Source: Paenibacillus sp. FSL K6-1330 (GTDB lineage: Bacteria > Bacillota > Bacilli > Paenibacillales > Paenibacillaceae). From it: a stretch of DNA of 64,000 nt. This document shows positions 43,856 through 53,067 of the stretch, piece by piece (the stretch's first letter is position 1; the number at the start of each line of letters is the position of its first letter). The DNA lies in contig NZ_CP150269.1 in NCBI RefSeq assembly GCF_037976825.1, positions 765,001-829,000 on the forward strand. The letters are read 5' to 3'. The notes beneath the pieces are model-generated. The model was given only the letters and a program-made list of their open reading frames with translations, did not search any database and was not told the origin of the DNA. Both the position numbers and the translations under genes were made by a program.

Positions 43856-44326
43856 ATGGATGTATTCGAAAGCCAGTATGAATTGATCCAACGTACAAGG
43901 GAATCATTATTTAGTTATTGCGAAACTATGTCCCCCACAGATTATGTTAAAGAAGTTGAAACCTTAGGCGGAGTTTCTATTCGCAGTCTGCATGCTCATG
44001 TAGCCGATTGTTATAGGGTATGGTTGGGGAGTCGTGCCCTTGGTCAATCACTTCCCAAAATAAAACCAGAATTCGTTGACAATGTACAGGAAATGCGTGA
44101 AGTTTTTAAGAAAACGGATGCCCTGGTTCATGAATTTCTGAATGAATTTAAAAACAAATGGGACCCTACCATTCCAGCATCCTGGCAGAGTAGCAGCGTA
44201 GAGTTAACCGAATTATGGCTTTTTACGCACACCATCACCCACGAATTTCATCATAGGGGGCAAATTGTAAAAATGGGCAGGCAACTCGGGTATATCCCGC
44301 CGAAAATGAACCTCGTTAAACCTTAG
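43856..44326 (+). CDS. DinB-family protein
   Basis: A 156-residue four-helix-bundle protein. His in LHAHVADCYRVW and the pair in HTITHEFHHRGQIVKM form the metal-binding triad of DinB/YfiT-like proteins, often bacillithiol-dependent transferases. GGGGAGCGAGAAG precedes ATG. Confidence 0.88.
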   Translation: MDVFESQYELIQRTRESLFSYCETMSPTDYVKEVETLGGVSIRSLHAHVADCYRVWLGSRALGQSLPKIKPEFVDNVQEMREVFKKTDALVHEFLNEFKNKWDPTIPASWQSSSVELTELWLFTHTITHEFHHRGQIVKMGRQLGYIPPKMNLVKP

Positions 44327-44380
44327 TGATCGTCATAGAAATACTTTCGGAAATGAAATCGAAAAAAATATTACTTTTAA

Positions 44381-44487
44381 GATGCCCGATTCAAAAGGTG
44401 GTGTTATCGGCAGAAGAAGAGATGGAAGAACAGTCGAGAAATCAGAAAATGACTGATCTTGTGTGAGAAATGAATATAGTTACATAA
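44381..44487 (+). pseudogene. Truncated 3' copy of the Rrf2 gene
   Basis: About 105 bp nearly identical to the 3' end of the intact rrf2 gene (encoding CPIQKVVLSAE and on), with an early TGA where the intact copy has CGG. There is no start or DNA-binding part. The similarity continues weakly into the promoter beyond, so the duplication included the downstream control region. Confidence 0.85.
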
Positions 44488-44510
44488 CAAGCAATTCTTT
44501 TTTTAACTAA

Positions 44511-44545
44511 TTAAAGACAACTGATATCTTTAAAGTCTATAATAT
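44511..44545 (+). promoter_or_regulatory. Rrf2-type operator and promoter, copy 2
   Basis: Operator at 44511-44533, arms TTAAAGACA and TATCTTTAA around ACTGA; 8 of 9 arm positions pair. It overlaps -35 AAGACA (44514-44519), with an 18-bp spacer to -10 TATAAT (44538-44543). It shares the layout of copy 1 and drives the MFS gene. Confidence 0.65.
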
Positions 44546-44572
44546 TGGATTATTACGAGGAGAGTGGAGAAT

Positions 44573-46027
44573 ATGCAAGCAGCGACGCTAGAAGCACAGC
44601 ATAATGCGGTGCAAAAATATAAAGTTATTCCAATCATGGTTTCCTTACTATTAAGCGGATTTATTGGGATGTTTAACGAGACAGCTTTAAACGTAGTGCT
44701 CAGCGATTTAATCAACCAGTTTCATATCACCGCCGCAACGGCCCAATGGCTGACAACAGGTTACTTACTGACCCTCGGCATATTGGTTCCGATATCCGGG
44801 TTGTTTCTCCAATGGTTTTCAACCAGACAATTGTTCACGGCTTCGCTCTTATTGGCTTTACTCGGCACAGCGGTGGCGACCGTTTCCCCAGGATTTGAGT
44901 TGCTCATGATTGCACGGGTCATTCAAGCTGCGGGCGTAGCAGTCATCCTGCCGCTGATGTTTCACACAGTGCTTGTCATTGTTCCACCTGAGAGGCGGGG
45001 GACGACCTACGGGCTGATCGGGCTTGTCCTTGTGGTTGCGCCTGCTGTCGGCCCTACCCTTTCCGGTCTGTTGATGGAGCAGCTTAGCTGGAACTGGATT
45101 TTCGGATTGACCCTTCCCGTTTTGGCGTTTTCTCTTCTGTTTGGAATGCGATATATGCAAAATATATCGACGATTACCAAGCCGAAAATAGATAGCTATT
45201 CGCTTATCTTATCCACGCTTGGCTTCGGCGGAATTGTATTTGCTTTTAGCAGTGCAGGGGAAGGAGAAGGAGGATTTGGAGCGCCCAAGGTCGTGATTCC
45301 GATGATTGTCGGCATATTGGCGATTTTGATATTTGCGGTACGGCAATTGCGAACGAAGCAGCCGATGATGGATTTGAGGGCATTCAAACAGCCTATGTTT
45401 ACGGTTGGCACTGTTATGCTTATGATTGCCGTAATGGTGATGATGGCAGCCATGATTATGTTGCCCTTGTATTTGATCAGAGGCCTCGGCCTTAACGCTT
45501 TTTCGGCCGGACTTGTTTTGTTGACCGGGGGGATTGTGAACGCGATCACGCAACCGATTATGGGCAGAATATTCGATAAATTTGGGCCGAGATGGGTTGT
45601 TCCCGCGGGTATGGCCTTGATATCCGTCGTTCTCTGGTTTCTCTCAGGAATTACGACAACGACGACAATAACCCAAATCATTGTGCTTCACACCTTTTTG
45701 ATGATCGGGATCTCCATGGTCTGGATGCCTTCGCAGGCGAATGGACTGAACCAATTGCCTCCTTCACTTTACCCGCACGGTAGCGCAATTATGAATACGG
45801 TCCAGCAGGTAGCGGGTGCGATCGGCATAGCGGTTGCGGTAAGTATCATGTCTGTGGGCATGAGCAGCTTTCTGAAGCAAACGGCAGACCAGGCGGACCC
45901 TGCTAACGCCGCGCTTGCTTTGACAGAAGGGATACAACATGTTTTTGATATTGCTGTTGTCGTTGCGATTGCAGGTTTCATCTTTTCTCTTTTCATGAAG
46001 CGTGTTCACATATTGGAGCAGAAATAA
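44573..46027 (+). CDS. MFS multidrug transporter, DHA2 family (LmrB/YhcA-like)
   Basis: A 484-residue, 14-helix exporter. GTSL-like motifs: TAATAQWLTTGYLLTLGILVP, AAGVAVILPLMFHTVLVIVPPERRG, APAVGPTLSGLLMEQLSWNW (motif C). ATG at 44573 follows GAGGAGAG. Driven by the copy-2 Rrf2-type promoter; substrates unknown. Confidence 0.92.
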   Translation: MQAATLEAQHNAVQKYKVIPIMVSLLLSGFIGMFNETALNVVLSDLINQFHITAATAQWLTTGYLLTLGILVPISGLFLQWFSTRQLFTASLLLALLGTAVATVSPGFELLMIARVIQAAGVAVILPLMFHTVLVIVPPERRGTTYGLIGLVLVVAPAVGPTLSGLLMEQLSWNWIFGLTLPVLAFSLLFGMRYMQNISTITKPKIDSYSLILSTLGFGGIVFAFSSAGEGEGGFGAPKVVIPMIVGILAILIFAVRQLRTKQPMMDLRAFKQPMFTVGTVMLMIAVMVMMAAMIMLPLYLIRGLGLNAFSAGLVLLTGGIVNAITQPIMGRIFDKFGPRWVVPAGMALISVVLWFLSGITTTTTITQIIVLHTFLMIGISMVWMPSQANGLNQLPPSLYPHGSAIMNTVQQVAGAIGIAVAVSIMSVGMSSFLKQTADQADPANAALALTEGIQHVFDIAVVVAIAGFIFSLFMKRVHILEQK

Positions 46028-46164
46028 TCCTCAATATTTGAAATTTGAAAATCAACCAGCGCGGCCAGCAGTTTCAGCGGGACGGAACCGATCACGTTCA
46101 GAAATGTCACCTTCATAAATGATGACACATTATTGTATTACATTTTATTGTAGGCGATCATATG

Positions 46165-46210
46165 ATATAAAAAACCTCCGAGATCCCTGGTAAGGGAATC
46201 CCGGAGGTTT
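46165..46210 (-). terminator. Terminator of the nrdA-nrdB transcript
   Basis: On the minus strand AAACCTCCG/CGGAGGTTT form the stem base, extended by GATTCCC/GGGATC, and a T run follows. Confidence 0.85.
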
Positions 46211-46228
46211 GTGTATTTGGAGAGGTTT

Positions 46229-47260
46229 TTATAGATCGTCAAAACCGTTGTCGTCGCCAACTTTGCCGTAGTTACGGGATTTAGCTTCGAAGAAGTCGGT
46301 CTTCGTCGCGTTAAGGGCTTCATCGGAGAAAGGCTTGATCCATGGCATGCAGTTAACGTCCACACCTTCGTAAGCTTTTTCCAGACCCATCATGGTGATG
46401 CGACGGTTCGCGATGTACTTGATGTAATCGCCCAATTCGTTCAGATCGATGCCGCGCACATTGCTGAGCGTGTAGTGGGCCCAGTTGGTTTCGAGCTCGA
46501 CGGCACGGTCAATGGTGCGGTACAGGTAGTCGATGTTCTCTTTGGAGTTCAGCTCAGGGAAATCCTTGAGCAGCTGCTTGAACACTTCGGCGAAGAAGTA
46601 GCAGTGCTGGTTCTCATCACGCTGAATATAGGAGATCATCTGGCTGGTTGCCATCATCTTCTGGTCACGAGCGAGGTTGTAGAAGAAGGCAAATGTACTG
46701 TAGAAGAAGATGCCTTCCAGGATCAGGTCCGCGACCATCGCTTCGAAGAAGGATTGCGGCGACGGATTGTCACGGAAGTTCTGGTAAATGTTCGAGATGA
46801 ACTGGTTGCGTTCCAGAAGTACCGGGTCATGCTTCCAGTATTCGAAGATGTCCTTCTGCTCTTGCTCCGATACGATGGAGGATAGCACGTAGGAATAGGA
46901 TTGGTTGTGAACCACCTCTTGCTGACCGATGATAGCGGAGATGGCTTCGAGTGACGAATCAGTGAAGTAACGCTTCACGTCGCTGACAAACATCGTCTGC
47001 ATGGAATCCAGAACAGCGAGCAGGGAGATGTTGATCTTGAAGGTACGCTGCTCTTCAGGGTCCAGGCGCGGGAACTGCTGCGCATCCTTGGACATCGGAA
47101 TCTCGTCCGCGATCCAGTGGTTCAGCAGCAGGACTTTGTACAGCTTATACATATGAGGCATCCGAATGTCGTTCCAGTTCAAGATCCCGGAGCATTCACC
47201 TTCAATGACGCGAGTGGAGCGGTTGGGTGCTTCGGTATTAAATATCTTTTGCATTTGCAT
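46229..47260 (-). CDS. nrdB: Class Ia ribonucleotide reductase small subunit
   Basis: A 343-residue R2 protein making deoxynucleotides with NrdA. Metal ligands lie in IIGQQEVVHNQSYSYVL (Glu, His and the likely radical Tyr), MVADLILEGIFFYSTF and QRDENQHCYFF. ATG at 47260 has AAGGAGAG upstream; the longer frame is not needed. It lies 654 bp after nrdA on the same strand, separated by a tandem repeat. Confidence 0.93.
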   Translation of the reverse strand: MQMQKIFNTEAPNRSTRVIEGECSGILNWNDIRMPHMYKLYKVLLLNHWIADEIPMSKDAQQFPRLDPEEQRTFKINISLLAVLDSMQTMFVSDVKRYFTDSSLEAISAIIGQQEVVHNQSYSYVLSSIVSEQEQKDIFEYWKHDPVLLERNQFISNIYQNFRDNPSPQSFFEAMVADLILEGIFFYSTFAFFYNLARDQKMMATSQMISYIQRDENQHCYFFAEVFKQLLKDFPELNSKENIDYLYRTIDRAVELETNWAHYTLSNVRGIDLNELGDYIKYIANRRITMMGLEKAYEGVDVNCMPWIKPFSDEALNATKTDFFEAKSRNYGKVGDDNGFDDL

Positions 47261-47914
47261 GCCGATTTTCTCTCCTTGTATATCATAGTAGGGCGGAAGG
47301 TTGAAGGGATCTGCTAGCCTATTCGAGGGACGGGTATCCACTCTCCAGCCGCTGTTGTCCGCCCTTTGCTTGAATGTATTTTTAAGGTTGCAAAGGGCTC
47401 CCAAAGGCGGACGTAAACTCTTCCGATTGGATACCCTTACCCTTGTAGTCTTTTATTAGAAAGCATATTCAACATTGCTTACAGCCGTTCGATGTGAGCC
47501 AAACATGCAGCGACTCCCAAAGGGAGAGCGATCCCAGCAGGCAGTAACTCACCAATCGCACGAAGTAACTCACAGTCTCTGCGCCGCATGAGAAGCGATT
47601 CCCAAGGGGAGAGCGATCCCAGCAGGCAGTAACTCACCAATCGCACGAAGTAACTCAATGGTCCCTGCGCCGCATGAGAAGCGATTCCCAAGGGGAGAGC
47701 GATCCCAGCAGGCAGTAACTCACCAATCGCACGAAGTAACTCATTAGCTTCCGCACTAAATTCCAGCGTTCCCGAAGGGAGAAAGCGTTCCTAGCCACTA
47801 AAGTAACGTAGAAGCGCCTCATTCAGAACCTAAGCACCTTGCGGGTGTCCAGAGGGCAGAGCCCTTGGGGCCCTCCCTTGGAAGGGAGGGTTTGGGTGGG
47901 TTCGAAATTAAAGG
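47261..47914 (-). repeat. nrdA-nrdB spacer with 85-86-bp tandem repeat
   Basis: Non-coding. Three tandem copies start at 47510, 47595 and 47681 (last partial, to ~47745), and a degenerate fourth begins near 47770. Each begins GCGAYTCCCAA and contains two AGTAACTCA. Near nrdA, at 47853-47890, two hairpins (AGGGC/GCCCT and a 9-bp CCCTCCCTT/AAGGGAGGG) resemble a dispersed Paenibacillus repeat I recall. No promoter or reading frame was recognised. Confidence 0.85.
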
Positions 47915-50248
47915 TTAGCTTGCACACGACTCGCACTCTTCAATCGTCAGCGCACGGCTGCGTACATAATAAGTGGACTTGATGCCGGCTTTCCAGGCAT
48001 GCAGGTGCAGCTCCAGGAATTCCGAAGCCCGGATATCAGGGCGGACGTACAGGTTAAAGCTTTGCGCTTGGTCAACGTGACGCTGACGGGCGGCAGCCAT
48101 TTTGATGGACCAATGCTGGTCAATCAAGAAAGCCGTTTTATAGTACCAGATCGTTTTTTCGGACAGATCCGGAGCCGGGTTAGCCACTTTGTAAGTGGTT
48201 TTTTCTTCATAAGACAGAAGTTCGTACAATGGATCGATGCTCGCTGTGGAACCCGCGATGATCGATGTGGAGCCGTTCGGCGCGATGGCAAACAGCCATG
48301 CGTTACGGACCCCGCTTTCTTGTACTTCTTGCTGCAATTCGCGCCATTGTTCGGTGGTTACGAACTTGCCTTCATGCTCGCCGTCGGTGTAACCGCGGAA
48401 CGTGAAGTACTCGCCGCTCTCCCAGTCGGAGCCTTTGAATTTCGGATAGTGGCCTTTTTCCTTGGCCAACTCCATGCTGGATTTAACGAGCAGGTAGTTG
48501 ATGTGCTCATACAGATTGTCGTTATATGCAACGGCTTCGTCGGATTCCCAGCGGATACCTTCCAGCGCCAGCAAGTGATGCAGACCGAAGGTGCCGAGAC
48601 CGACCGCACGGTATTGGCTGTTGGTATATTGAGCTTGCAGAACTTCAATATTGTTAATGTCGATAACGTTATCCAGCATGCGAACCTGGATCGGAACGAG
48701 ACGCTCCAGCACACCAGCAGGTACAGCACGAGCCAAGTGGATGGAGTTCAGGTTGCAGACAACGAAATCGCCAGGGATTTTGGAAATTACGATCCGGGTT
48801 TGGCCGTCTTTCGTAACCAGCTCCTCCTGCTCAACAACTGTCGGAGATTGGTTCTGCATGATCTCCGTGCACAGGTTGGAAGAGTAGATCATGCCATGCG
48901 CAGAGTTCGGGTTCGCACGGTTGACCGTGTCGCGGTAGAACATGTACGGTGTACCCGTTTCAAGCTGGGATTTCATGATGCGCTTCATAATGTCGATAGC
49001 TTGTACCGTAATGCGCGGCAGCAGCGGGCTCGCCACGGCTTCAGCATACTTTTGACGGAATTCGCCTTCGCCTTGTCCTTGATCATAGAAGTCTTCCAGG
49101 CCCAGCGGACGGCCGTTCTCGTCTTTCCAGCCCATGATTTTCTTCACTTCATGCGGACAGAACAGGCTCCACTCTTCACGTGCTTCTACAGCTTCCATGA
49201 ACAGGTCAGGCAGACATACGCCGTGGAACACGTCATGTGCTCTCATGCGCTCGTCACCATTGTTCAGCTTCAGATCCAGGAAGGACAGAATGTCTTTGTG
49301 GAACACATCCAGGTAAACCGCGATAGCACCTTTACGAGTTCCCAATTGGTCAACGCTAACAGCGGTGTTGTTCAACTGGCGAATCCAAGGGATAACGCCG
49401 GAGCTGGTGTTCTTGTGACCGCGGATGTCAGAGCCGCGTGCACGGACTTTACCGAGGTACACCCCGATGCCGCCGCCCATTTTGCTGAGACGGGCGATAT
49501 CCGTATTGGAATCGAAGATTCCTTCCAGGGAGTCGTCCACGGTATCGATGAAGCAGCTGGAAAGCTGGCCGGCTACTTTTTTACCTGCGTTAGACATGGT
49601 CGGCGTAGCGGCCGTCATATACAGGTTACTCATGGCCCAGTAGGCTTCTTTGACAAGGTCAAGACGCTTGTCAGCTGGCTCGTTGTGCATGAGGAACATC
49701 GCGATGACCATGTACCGTTCTTGCGGAAGTTCCATGACGCGACCGTCAAAGTCGTTTGCCAGGTAACGCTCAGCCAGTGTCAACAGCCCGATGTAATCAA
49801 ACAGCAGGTCGCGGCTTGGATCGATGCATTCGCCGAGTTCTTCGATTTGTTCTTTGGTGTAGCTGGTCAGAAGATCCTCGCGATAAATGCCTTTCTGTAC
49901 AAGCTCTGTAATGAGCGGGTAGAAGGCACCGTATGGTTCTTCCGGGTATGCTTTGTATCGGCGGTTGGTGGCCGCTTTTTTATATAAAGAGGTCAGAAAC
50001 GAACGCGCAGCTGCAAACTTCCAATCCGGCTCCTCTTTGGTTACAAGCTCAAGGGCGGACATCGTGAAGGCGTTGCTGATTTCTTCGCCGGTAACTTGCT
50101 CACCGCGCAATTTGGCATTGACGCCGCGAAGCAGGCGCTCTTTATCGAGCATGTCCAATCCTTTTAGAGTCCGGTCGGCATAGACGGAGAGACGAATTTC
50201 ATCAAAGGCGAGCTGACGGTTGTTCGGTTTAACTACGAGCTGGGGCAT
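47915..50248 (-). CDS. nrdA: Class Ia ribonucleotide reductase large subunit
   Basis: A 777-residue catalytic R1 subunit. SSCFIDTVDDSLEGIF carries an active-site Cys, NLCTEIMQNQSP and FVVCNLNSIHLARAV follow, and PNGSTSIIAGSTASIDPLYEL is near the substrate loop. The C-terminal CESCAS holds the redox Cys pair. The N-terminal ~95 residues may be an ATP-cone-like allosteric domain. ATG at 50248 follows GCGAGGAA. Expression is controlled by the cobalamin riboswitch and NrdR boxes upstream. Confidence 0.95.
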   Translation of the reverse strand: MPQLVVKPNNRQLAFDEIRLSVYADRTLKGLDMLDKERLLRGVNAKLRGEQVTGEEISNAFTMSALELVTKEEPDWKFAAARSFLTSLYKKAATNRRYKAYPEEPYGAFYPLITELVQKGIYREDLLTSYTKEQIEELGECIDPSRDLLFDYIGLLTLAERYLANDFDGRVMELPQERYMVIAMFLMHNEPADKRLDLVKEAYWAMSNLYMTAATPTMSNAGKKVAGQLSSCFIDTVDDSLEGIFDSNTDIARLSKMGGGIGVYLGKVRARGSDIRGHKNTSSGVIPWIRQLNNTAVSVDQLGTRKGAIAVYLDVFHKDILSFLDLKLNNGDERMRAHDVFHGVCLPDLFMEAVEAREEWSLFCPHEVKKIMGWKDENGRPLGLEDFYDQGQGEGEFRQKYAEAVASPLLPRITVQAIDIMKRIMKSQLETGTPYMFYRDTVNRANPNSAHGMIYSSNLCTEIMQNQSPTVVEQEELVTKDGQTRIVISKIPGDFVVCNLNSIHLARAVPAGVLERLVPIQVRMLDNVIDINNIEVLQAQYTNSQYRAVGLGTFGLHHLLALEGIRWESDEAVAYNDNLYEHINYLLVKSSMELAKEKGHYPKFKGSDWESGEYFTFRGYTDGEHEGKFVTTEQWRELQQEVQESGVRNAWLFAIAPNGSTSIIAGSTASIDPLYELLSYEEKTTYKVANPAPDLSEKTIWYYKTAFLIDQHWSIKMAAARQRHVDQAQSFNLYVRPDIRASEFLELHLHAWKAGIKSTYYVRSRALTIEECESCAS

Positions 50249-50294
50249 GAATAAATTCCTCGCTTTCTTCGGGGGAAATATGAAAAAGGACATC

Positions 50295-50336
50295 AAAAAA
50301 ACATTTTCTAAAACCCGCGGGCAGGCTTGAAAATGT
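50295..50336 (-). terminator. Riboswitch-linked terminator before nrdA
   Basis: On the minus strand ACATTTTC pairs with GAAAATGT, followed by seven T. Placed between the riboswitch and nrdA, it should form when cobalamin is bound. Confidence 0.8.
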
Positions 50337-50436
50337 CCGTGCGCTGTGATTCGAAAATGACGTTTGCCATAAGCCCATGAATGGGCATGATGTTATGTAC
50401 AGACGCAAGCTTAACGAACACTTACCTAAAACCCCG

Positions 50437-50660
50437 TAGGTTGGTGTCTGCTGCATATAGGCAGGTCTCCTGACTTGAGCTACTTCCCTCGGCATTGCCT
50501 CCCCTGAGACCTTGATCCGGTTCCTCGGTGGCATATGTCGTATGTGGATGGCTGATAGATCATAAACAGCCTTAGGCCCTTACAGTGGCGGGACCGTGAT
50601 GGATTTACACCATGCTTCCCTATTAAGCCGGACTGCCTTATAGGTTGATCCGGCACCTAC
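50437..50660 (-). ncRNA. Cobalamin (B12) riboswitch
   Basis: The minus strand carries the B12 box AGTCAGGAGACCTGCC (50475-50460), the upstream TTAATAGGGAAGC and GGTGTAAATCC segments, and the CCCGCCACTGTAA core. The 5' and 3' ends (CCGGATCAACC..., GACACCAACC) close the aptamer. It represses nrdAB when B12 is plentiful, which implies a B12-dependent (class II) reductase elsewhere in the genome. Confidence 0.95.
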
Positions 50661-50662
50661 AT

Positions 50663-50717
50663 ACACTATATTTGGTTGTTGTTAATCTAATTTAACCCAA
50701 TATATTGTGTTTGTAAA
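50663..50717 (-). promoter_or_regulatory. nrdAB promoter with two NrdR boxes
   Basis: Minus strand -35 TTTACA (50717-50712), 17-bp spacer, -10 TAAATT (50694-50689). ACCCAATATATTGTGT at 50695-50710 matches the NrdR consensus ACACwATATATwGTGT at 15 of 16 positions. ACACTATATTTGGTTG at 50663-50678 matches 12 of 16. Their starts are 32 bp apart, three helical turns, as usual for NrdR. Confidence 0.8.
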
Positions 50718-51031
50718 CTATATTCTTAAAATTGAACGCAAAAAGAATTATAGCAAACGAGCGGCCATTGTGCCAGTTAAGAAACTGCCAAAAGGCCATA
50801 ACATTTCCTGAATTGTGACCAAATGCGACCTTTTCTGCGCAGATACCACGTATATTATCGTTTTGACAAAATAGGATATATTCGTACGGACGAAATGAGG
50901 AAGATACACCATATCTTGTATGAAGTTACAGACAGACGGACTTTGATATGGAGGGTCAGAATTGATATGATAACTGTATCCGGGAGTTTAACATTCCATA
51001 TAAATGAGATGCAACGAGGGAGGTATTCAAG

Positions 51032-51337
51032 ATGGCTATAGCGGAGGTAACGGTGATTCCGATCGGAACCGCAACAACGAGCTTGAGTTCTTATGTTGCC
51101 GAGATGCAGCGTATATTGAAACAACAGGATGGAATATCCTATGAGCTAACTTCGATGAGCACCATCATCGAGGGAGAGCTTAACATGATCTGGCGGGCGA
51201 TTGAGGCTTTGCATGAAGCGCCTTTTCTGTCCGGTGCGAAGCGTGTATCGACTTCCGTGAAGATCGACGACCGCAGGGATCAAGTCTCCTCGAGCAAACA
51301 GAAGATCCAGTCCGTGCAGGAGAAGTTAGGCGGGTAA
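51032..51337 (+). CDS. MTH1187/YqgV-family thiamine-binding protein
   Basis: A 101-residue ferredoxin-like protein of the DUF77 group. AEVTVIPIGTATTSLSSYVAEMQRIL and YELTSMSTIIEGELNMIW match the family, which binds thiamine or its pyrimidine. GAGGGAGG precedes ATG. A TTCGT-ACGG-ACGAA dyad at ~50878-50891 lies upstream but far from the start. Confidence 0.85.
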   Translation: MAIAEVTVIPIGTATTSLSSYVAEMQRILKQQDGISYELTSMSTIIEGELNMIWRAIEALHEAPFLSGAKRVSTSVKIDDRRDQVSSSKQKIQSVQEKLGG

Positions 51338-51445
51338 TACCGCCAGTTACGGAGGATATTTCCGTAAGAATAGGACTTGCATTTTGCTGCTGAAGTATTA
51401 TAATAATTTTTGTTGTTTCGTGAGGAATATCATCGAACCACATTT

Positions 51446-51517
51446 GCTGGTGTAGCTCAGGGGTAGAGCAACGCACTCGTAATGCGTAGGTCGGGGGTTC
51501 AATTCCCTTCACCAGCA
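51446..51517 (+). tRNA. tRNA-Thr (anticodon CGU)
   Basis: A 72-nt cloverleaf: acceptor GCTGGTG/CACCAGC plus A, D arm GCTC...GAGC, anticodon stem ACGCA/TGCGT with loop CTCGTAA (anticodon CGT), and a T arm with TTCAATT. CCA is not encoded. Its 3' half is the integration site of the adjoining island. Confidence 0.95.
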
Positions 51518-51768
51518 TCTTTACAAAGTCAATAATGGCGCGGTTTTCCGAGTTTTTTCGGAATCGCGCCATTATTGTTTAATAACCTACACATCTAACA
51601 TTCTTCTAAGCTTTAGTCGAGCAAAGTGGGTTTTTAGTCCTCGATTTGGTTCCCTAAGATTGAGTCACCGATTGTATTAAGAACAGCTTCTTGTAAGTTG
51701 GGTAGTACGTGGGAATACGTATCTAAGGTTACATTAATAGAAGAATGGCCTAGACGTTCCTGAACGAT
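51472..51768. repeat. Left direct repeat (att plus integrase tail)
   Basis: 297 bp repeated at 54802-55098 with about seven mismatches and no gaps. It covers the tRNA 3' half from the anticodon stem, the terminator (AATAATGGCGCG 51531-51542 with CGCGCCATTATT 51565-51576) and the integrase C-terminus. Confidence 0.95.
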
Positions 51769-51943
51769 TTTGTATACCTGCTTTTAGAAGAAGTGTAGCG
51801 TGGGTATGGCGGAGATCGTGAAATCGAATCCTCGGAATTCTCTTTATTTTGTTGGTGATCATTACAAGTGCCTTCGTATAAGACTCCCCGAATAACAAAG
51901 ACCCTACCTGCAAATCCTGGTGGGGTTCTTTCACATAAACGAA
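51634..51943 (-). pseudogene. Tyrosine recombinase (integrase) remnant
   Basis: C-terminal part only: RIRFHDLRHTHATLLLKAGI carries the HxxR box, then after a frameshift near 51775 LGHSSINVTLD and YSHVLPNL carry the last His and the nucleophile Tyr. The N-terminal ~250 residues are missing. It sits next to the tRNA, as tRNA-targeting integrases do. Confidence 0.85.
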
Positions 51944-51950
51944 ATTTTAA

Positions 51951-52799
51951 TTAATAGTTGAGTTCCGTTAATACTGGCGTTCGCAACATCCCCGATTTGA
52001 ACCAGTTTCTATATTTCACCCGCCCCTGGATCATCGGATTCAAATAAACGAATTTTTTATCCTCACCTGTGACAAGGAATTGACTCTTCGAATAAAACTC
52101 TTTCCTGGTTGCCTTTGTAACATATTCGACAATCCCAGCCGACCGAAGACCACCAGACTCATTCTGAACCGCGGCAAGTAATCCGAATTCGTTTTTTCGA
52201 TACCCGGTTAGGATCACGTTAGTATACGACCAATTAATAACCTTCTGCCAGGCTGGTGATCGGCTGCTTACATATAGACTATTCTTTCGTTTGCCGACCA
52301 TCCCTTCAAGTTTTCGGTTCACCATCTGTTCAAATAAAGCTTCGCCTGCGCCTTCCACGAAGGGAATGACGCCAAATTGCTGATTTGGCATTTTTATGCC
52401 GGCAAGGATCTCTTTGCGCTGCAGCAGTGGCATCTTCCGAAGGTCTTGCCCTTTGTATTGCAATATGTCGAACACAACAAACGTAACTGGAGAAGATATG
52501 GTCAGCTGCTTGATGCATTGGTCCTTACTTGCTTTAAACCGGACCATAACTTCCTCAAAGTCCACGCCGTCGGGACCGGCACATGCTACTTCACCATCCA
52601 GAAGGATGTCATCATCAAACGGAACCAAGAGTTCAGGGTATTGTTGTGTACATTCCGTCTCATGACGAGTATAAAGCCGGATCCGGCCGGACTGTTGGGA
52701 AAACAGGAGCCTGTGCCCGTCAATCTTTGGTTCGAATATATAGTGCGAATCTGAGAAAGGAGCTGGCGCTGTTGCGAGTAGCATCGGTTCAATAAACAT
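51951..52799 (-). CDS. ATP-dependent DNA ligase (LigD-ligase-like)
   Basis: A 282-residue ligase core. Lys25 in EPKIDGHR is the adenylated lysine; LDGEVAC, VVFDIL, KLEGMVGKRKNS and WQKVINWS are motifs III to V. A short OB-like domain ends the protein. No Ku, polymerase or nuclease partner is nearby, so it may be a viral-type or spore repair ligase carried by the island. GAGGTG precedes ATG at 52799. Confidence 0.9.
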   Translation of the reverse strand: MFIEPMLLATAPAPFSDSHYIFEPKIDGHRLLFSQQSGRIRLYTRHETECTQQYPELLVPFDDDILLDGEVACAGPDGVDFEEVMVRFKASKDQCIKQLTISSPVTFVVFDILQYKGQDLRKMPLLQRKEILAGIKMPNQQFGVIPFVEGAGEALFEQMVNRKLEGMVGKRKNSLYVSSRSPAWQKVINWSYTNVILTGYRKNEFGLLAAVQNESGGLRSAGIVEYVTKATRKEFYSKSQFLVTGEDKKFVYLNPMIQGRVKYRNWFKSGMLRTPVLTELNY

Positions 52800-53067
52800 A
52801 AAAAACACCTCGAAATAATTATAACGTTCAAGGATATGCTGATCAGGCGGTAAGTTATGTCATAACAGATAGCGGCGCTGATTTTTGGGCTCAATACTTA
52901 AGTATAACGAAATAGGATATCCCTAAATAAAACGCCTATTTTTTATCTGGAATGGTTCCGGTTTGTTTGATACAAGTTATTTGTCCACCCCCATGGTGTG
53001 CATTTGACATATAGATATGACTATACACACAGTTATAAAGTCTAAGAGAAGGTGGCGAAAATGAAGG

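Noticed and set aside
47510..47745. Possible CRISPR array
   Set aside because: Units of 85-86 bp are near-identical throughout with no unique spacers and no cas genes.
47999..49987. 662-residue plus-strand open frame
   Set aside because: Complement of nrdA codons; composition typical of an antisense shadow.
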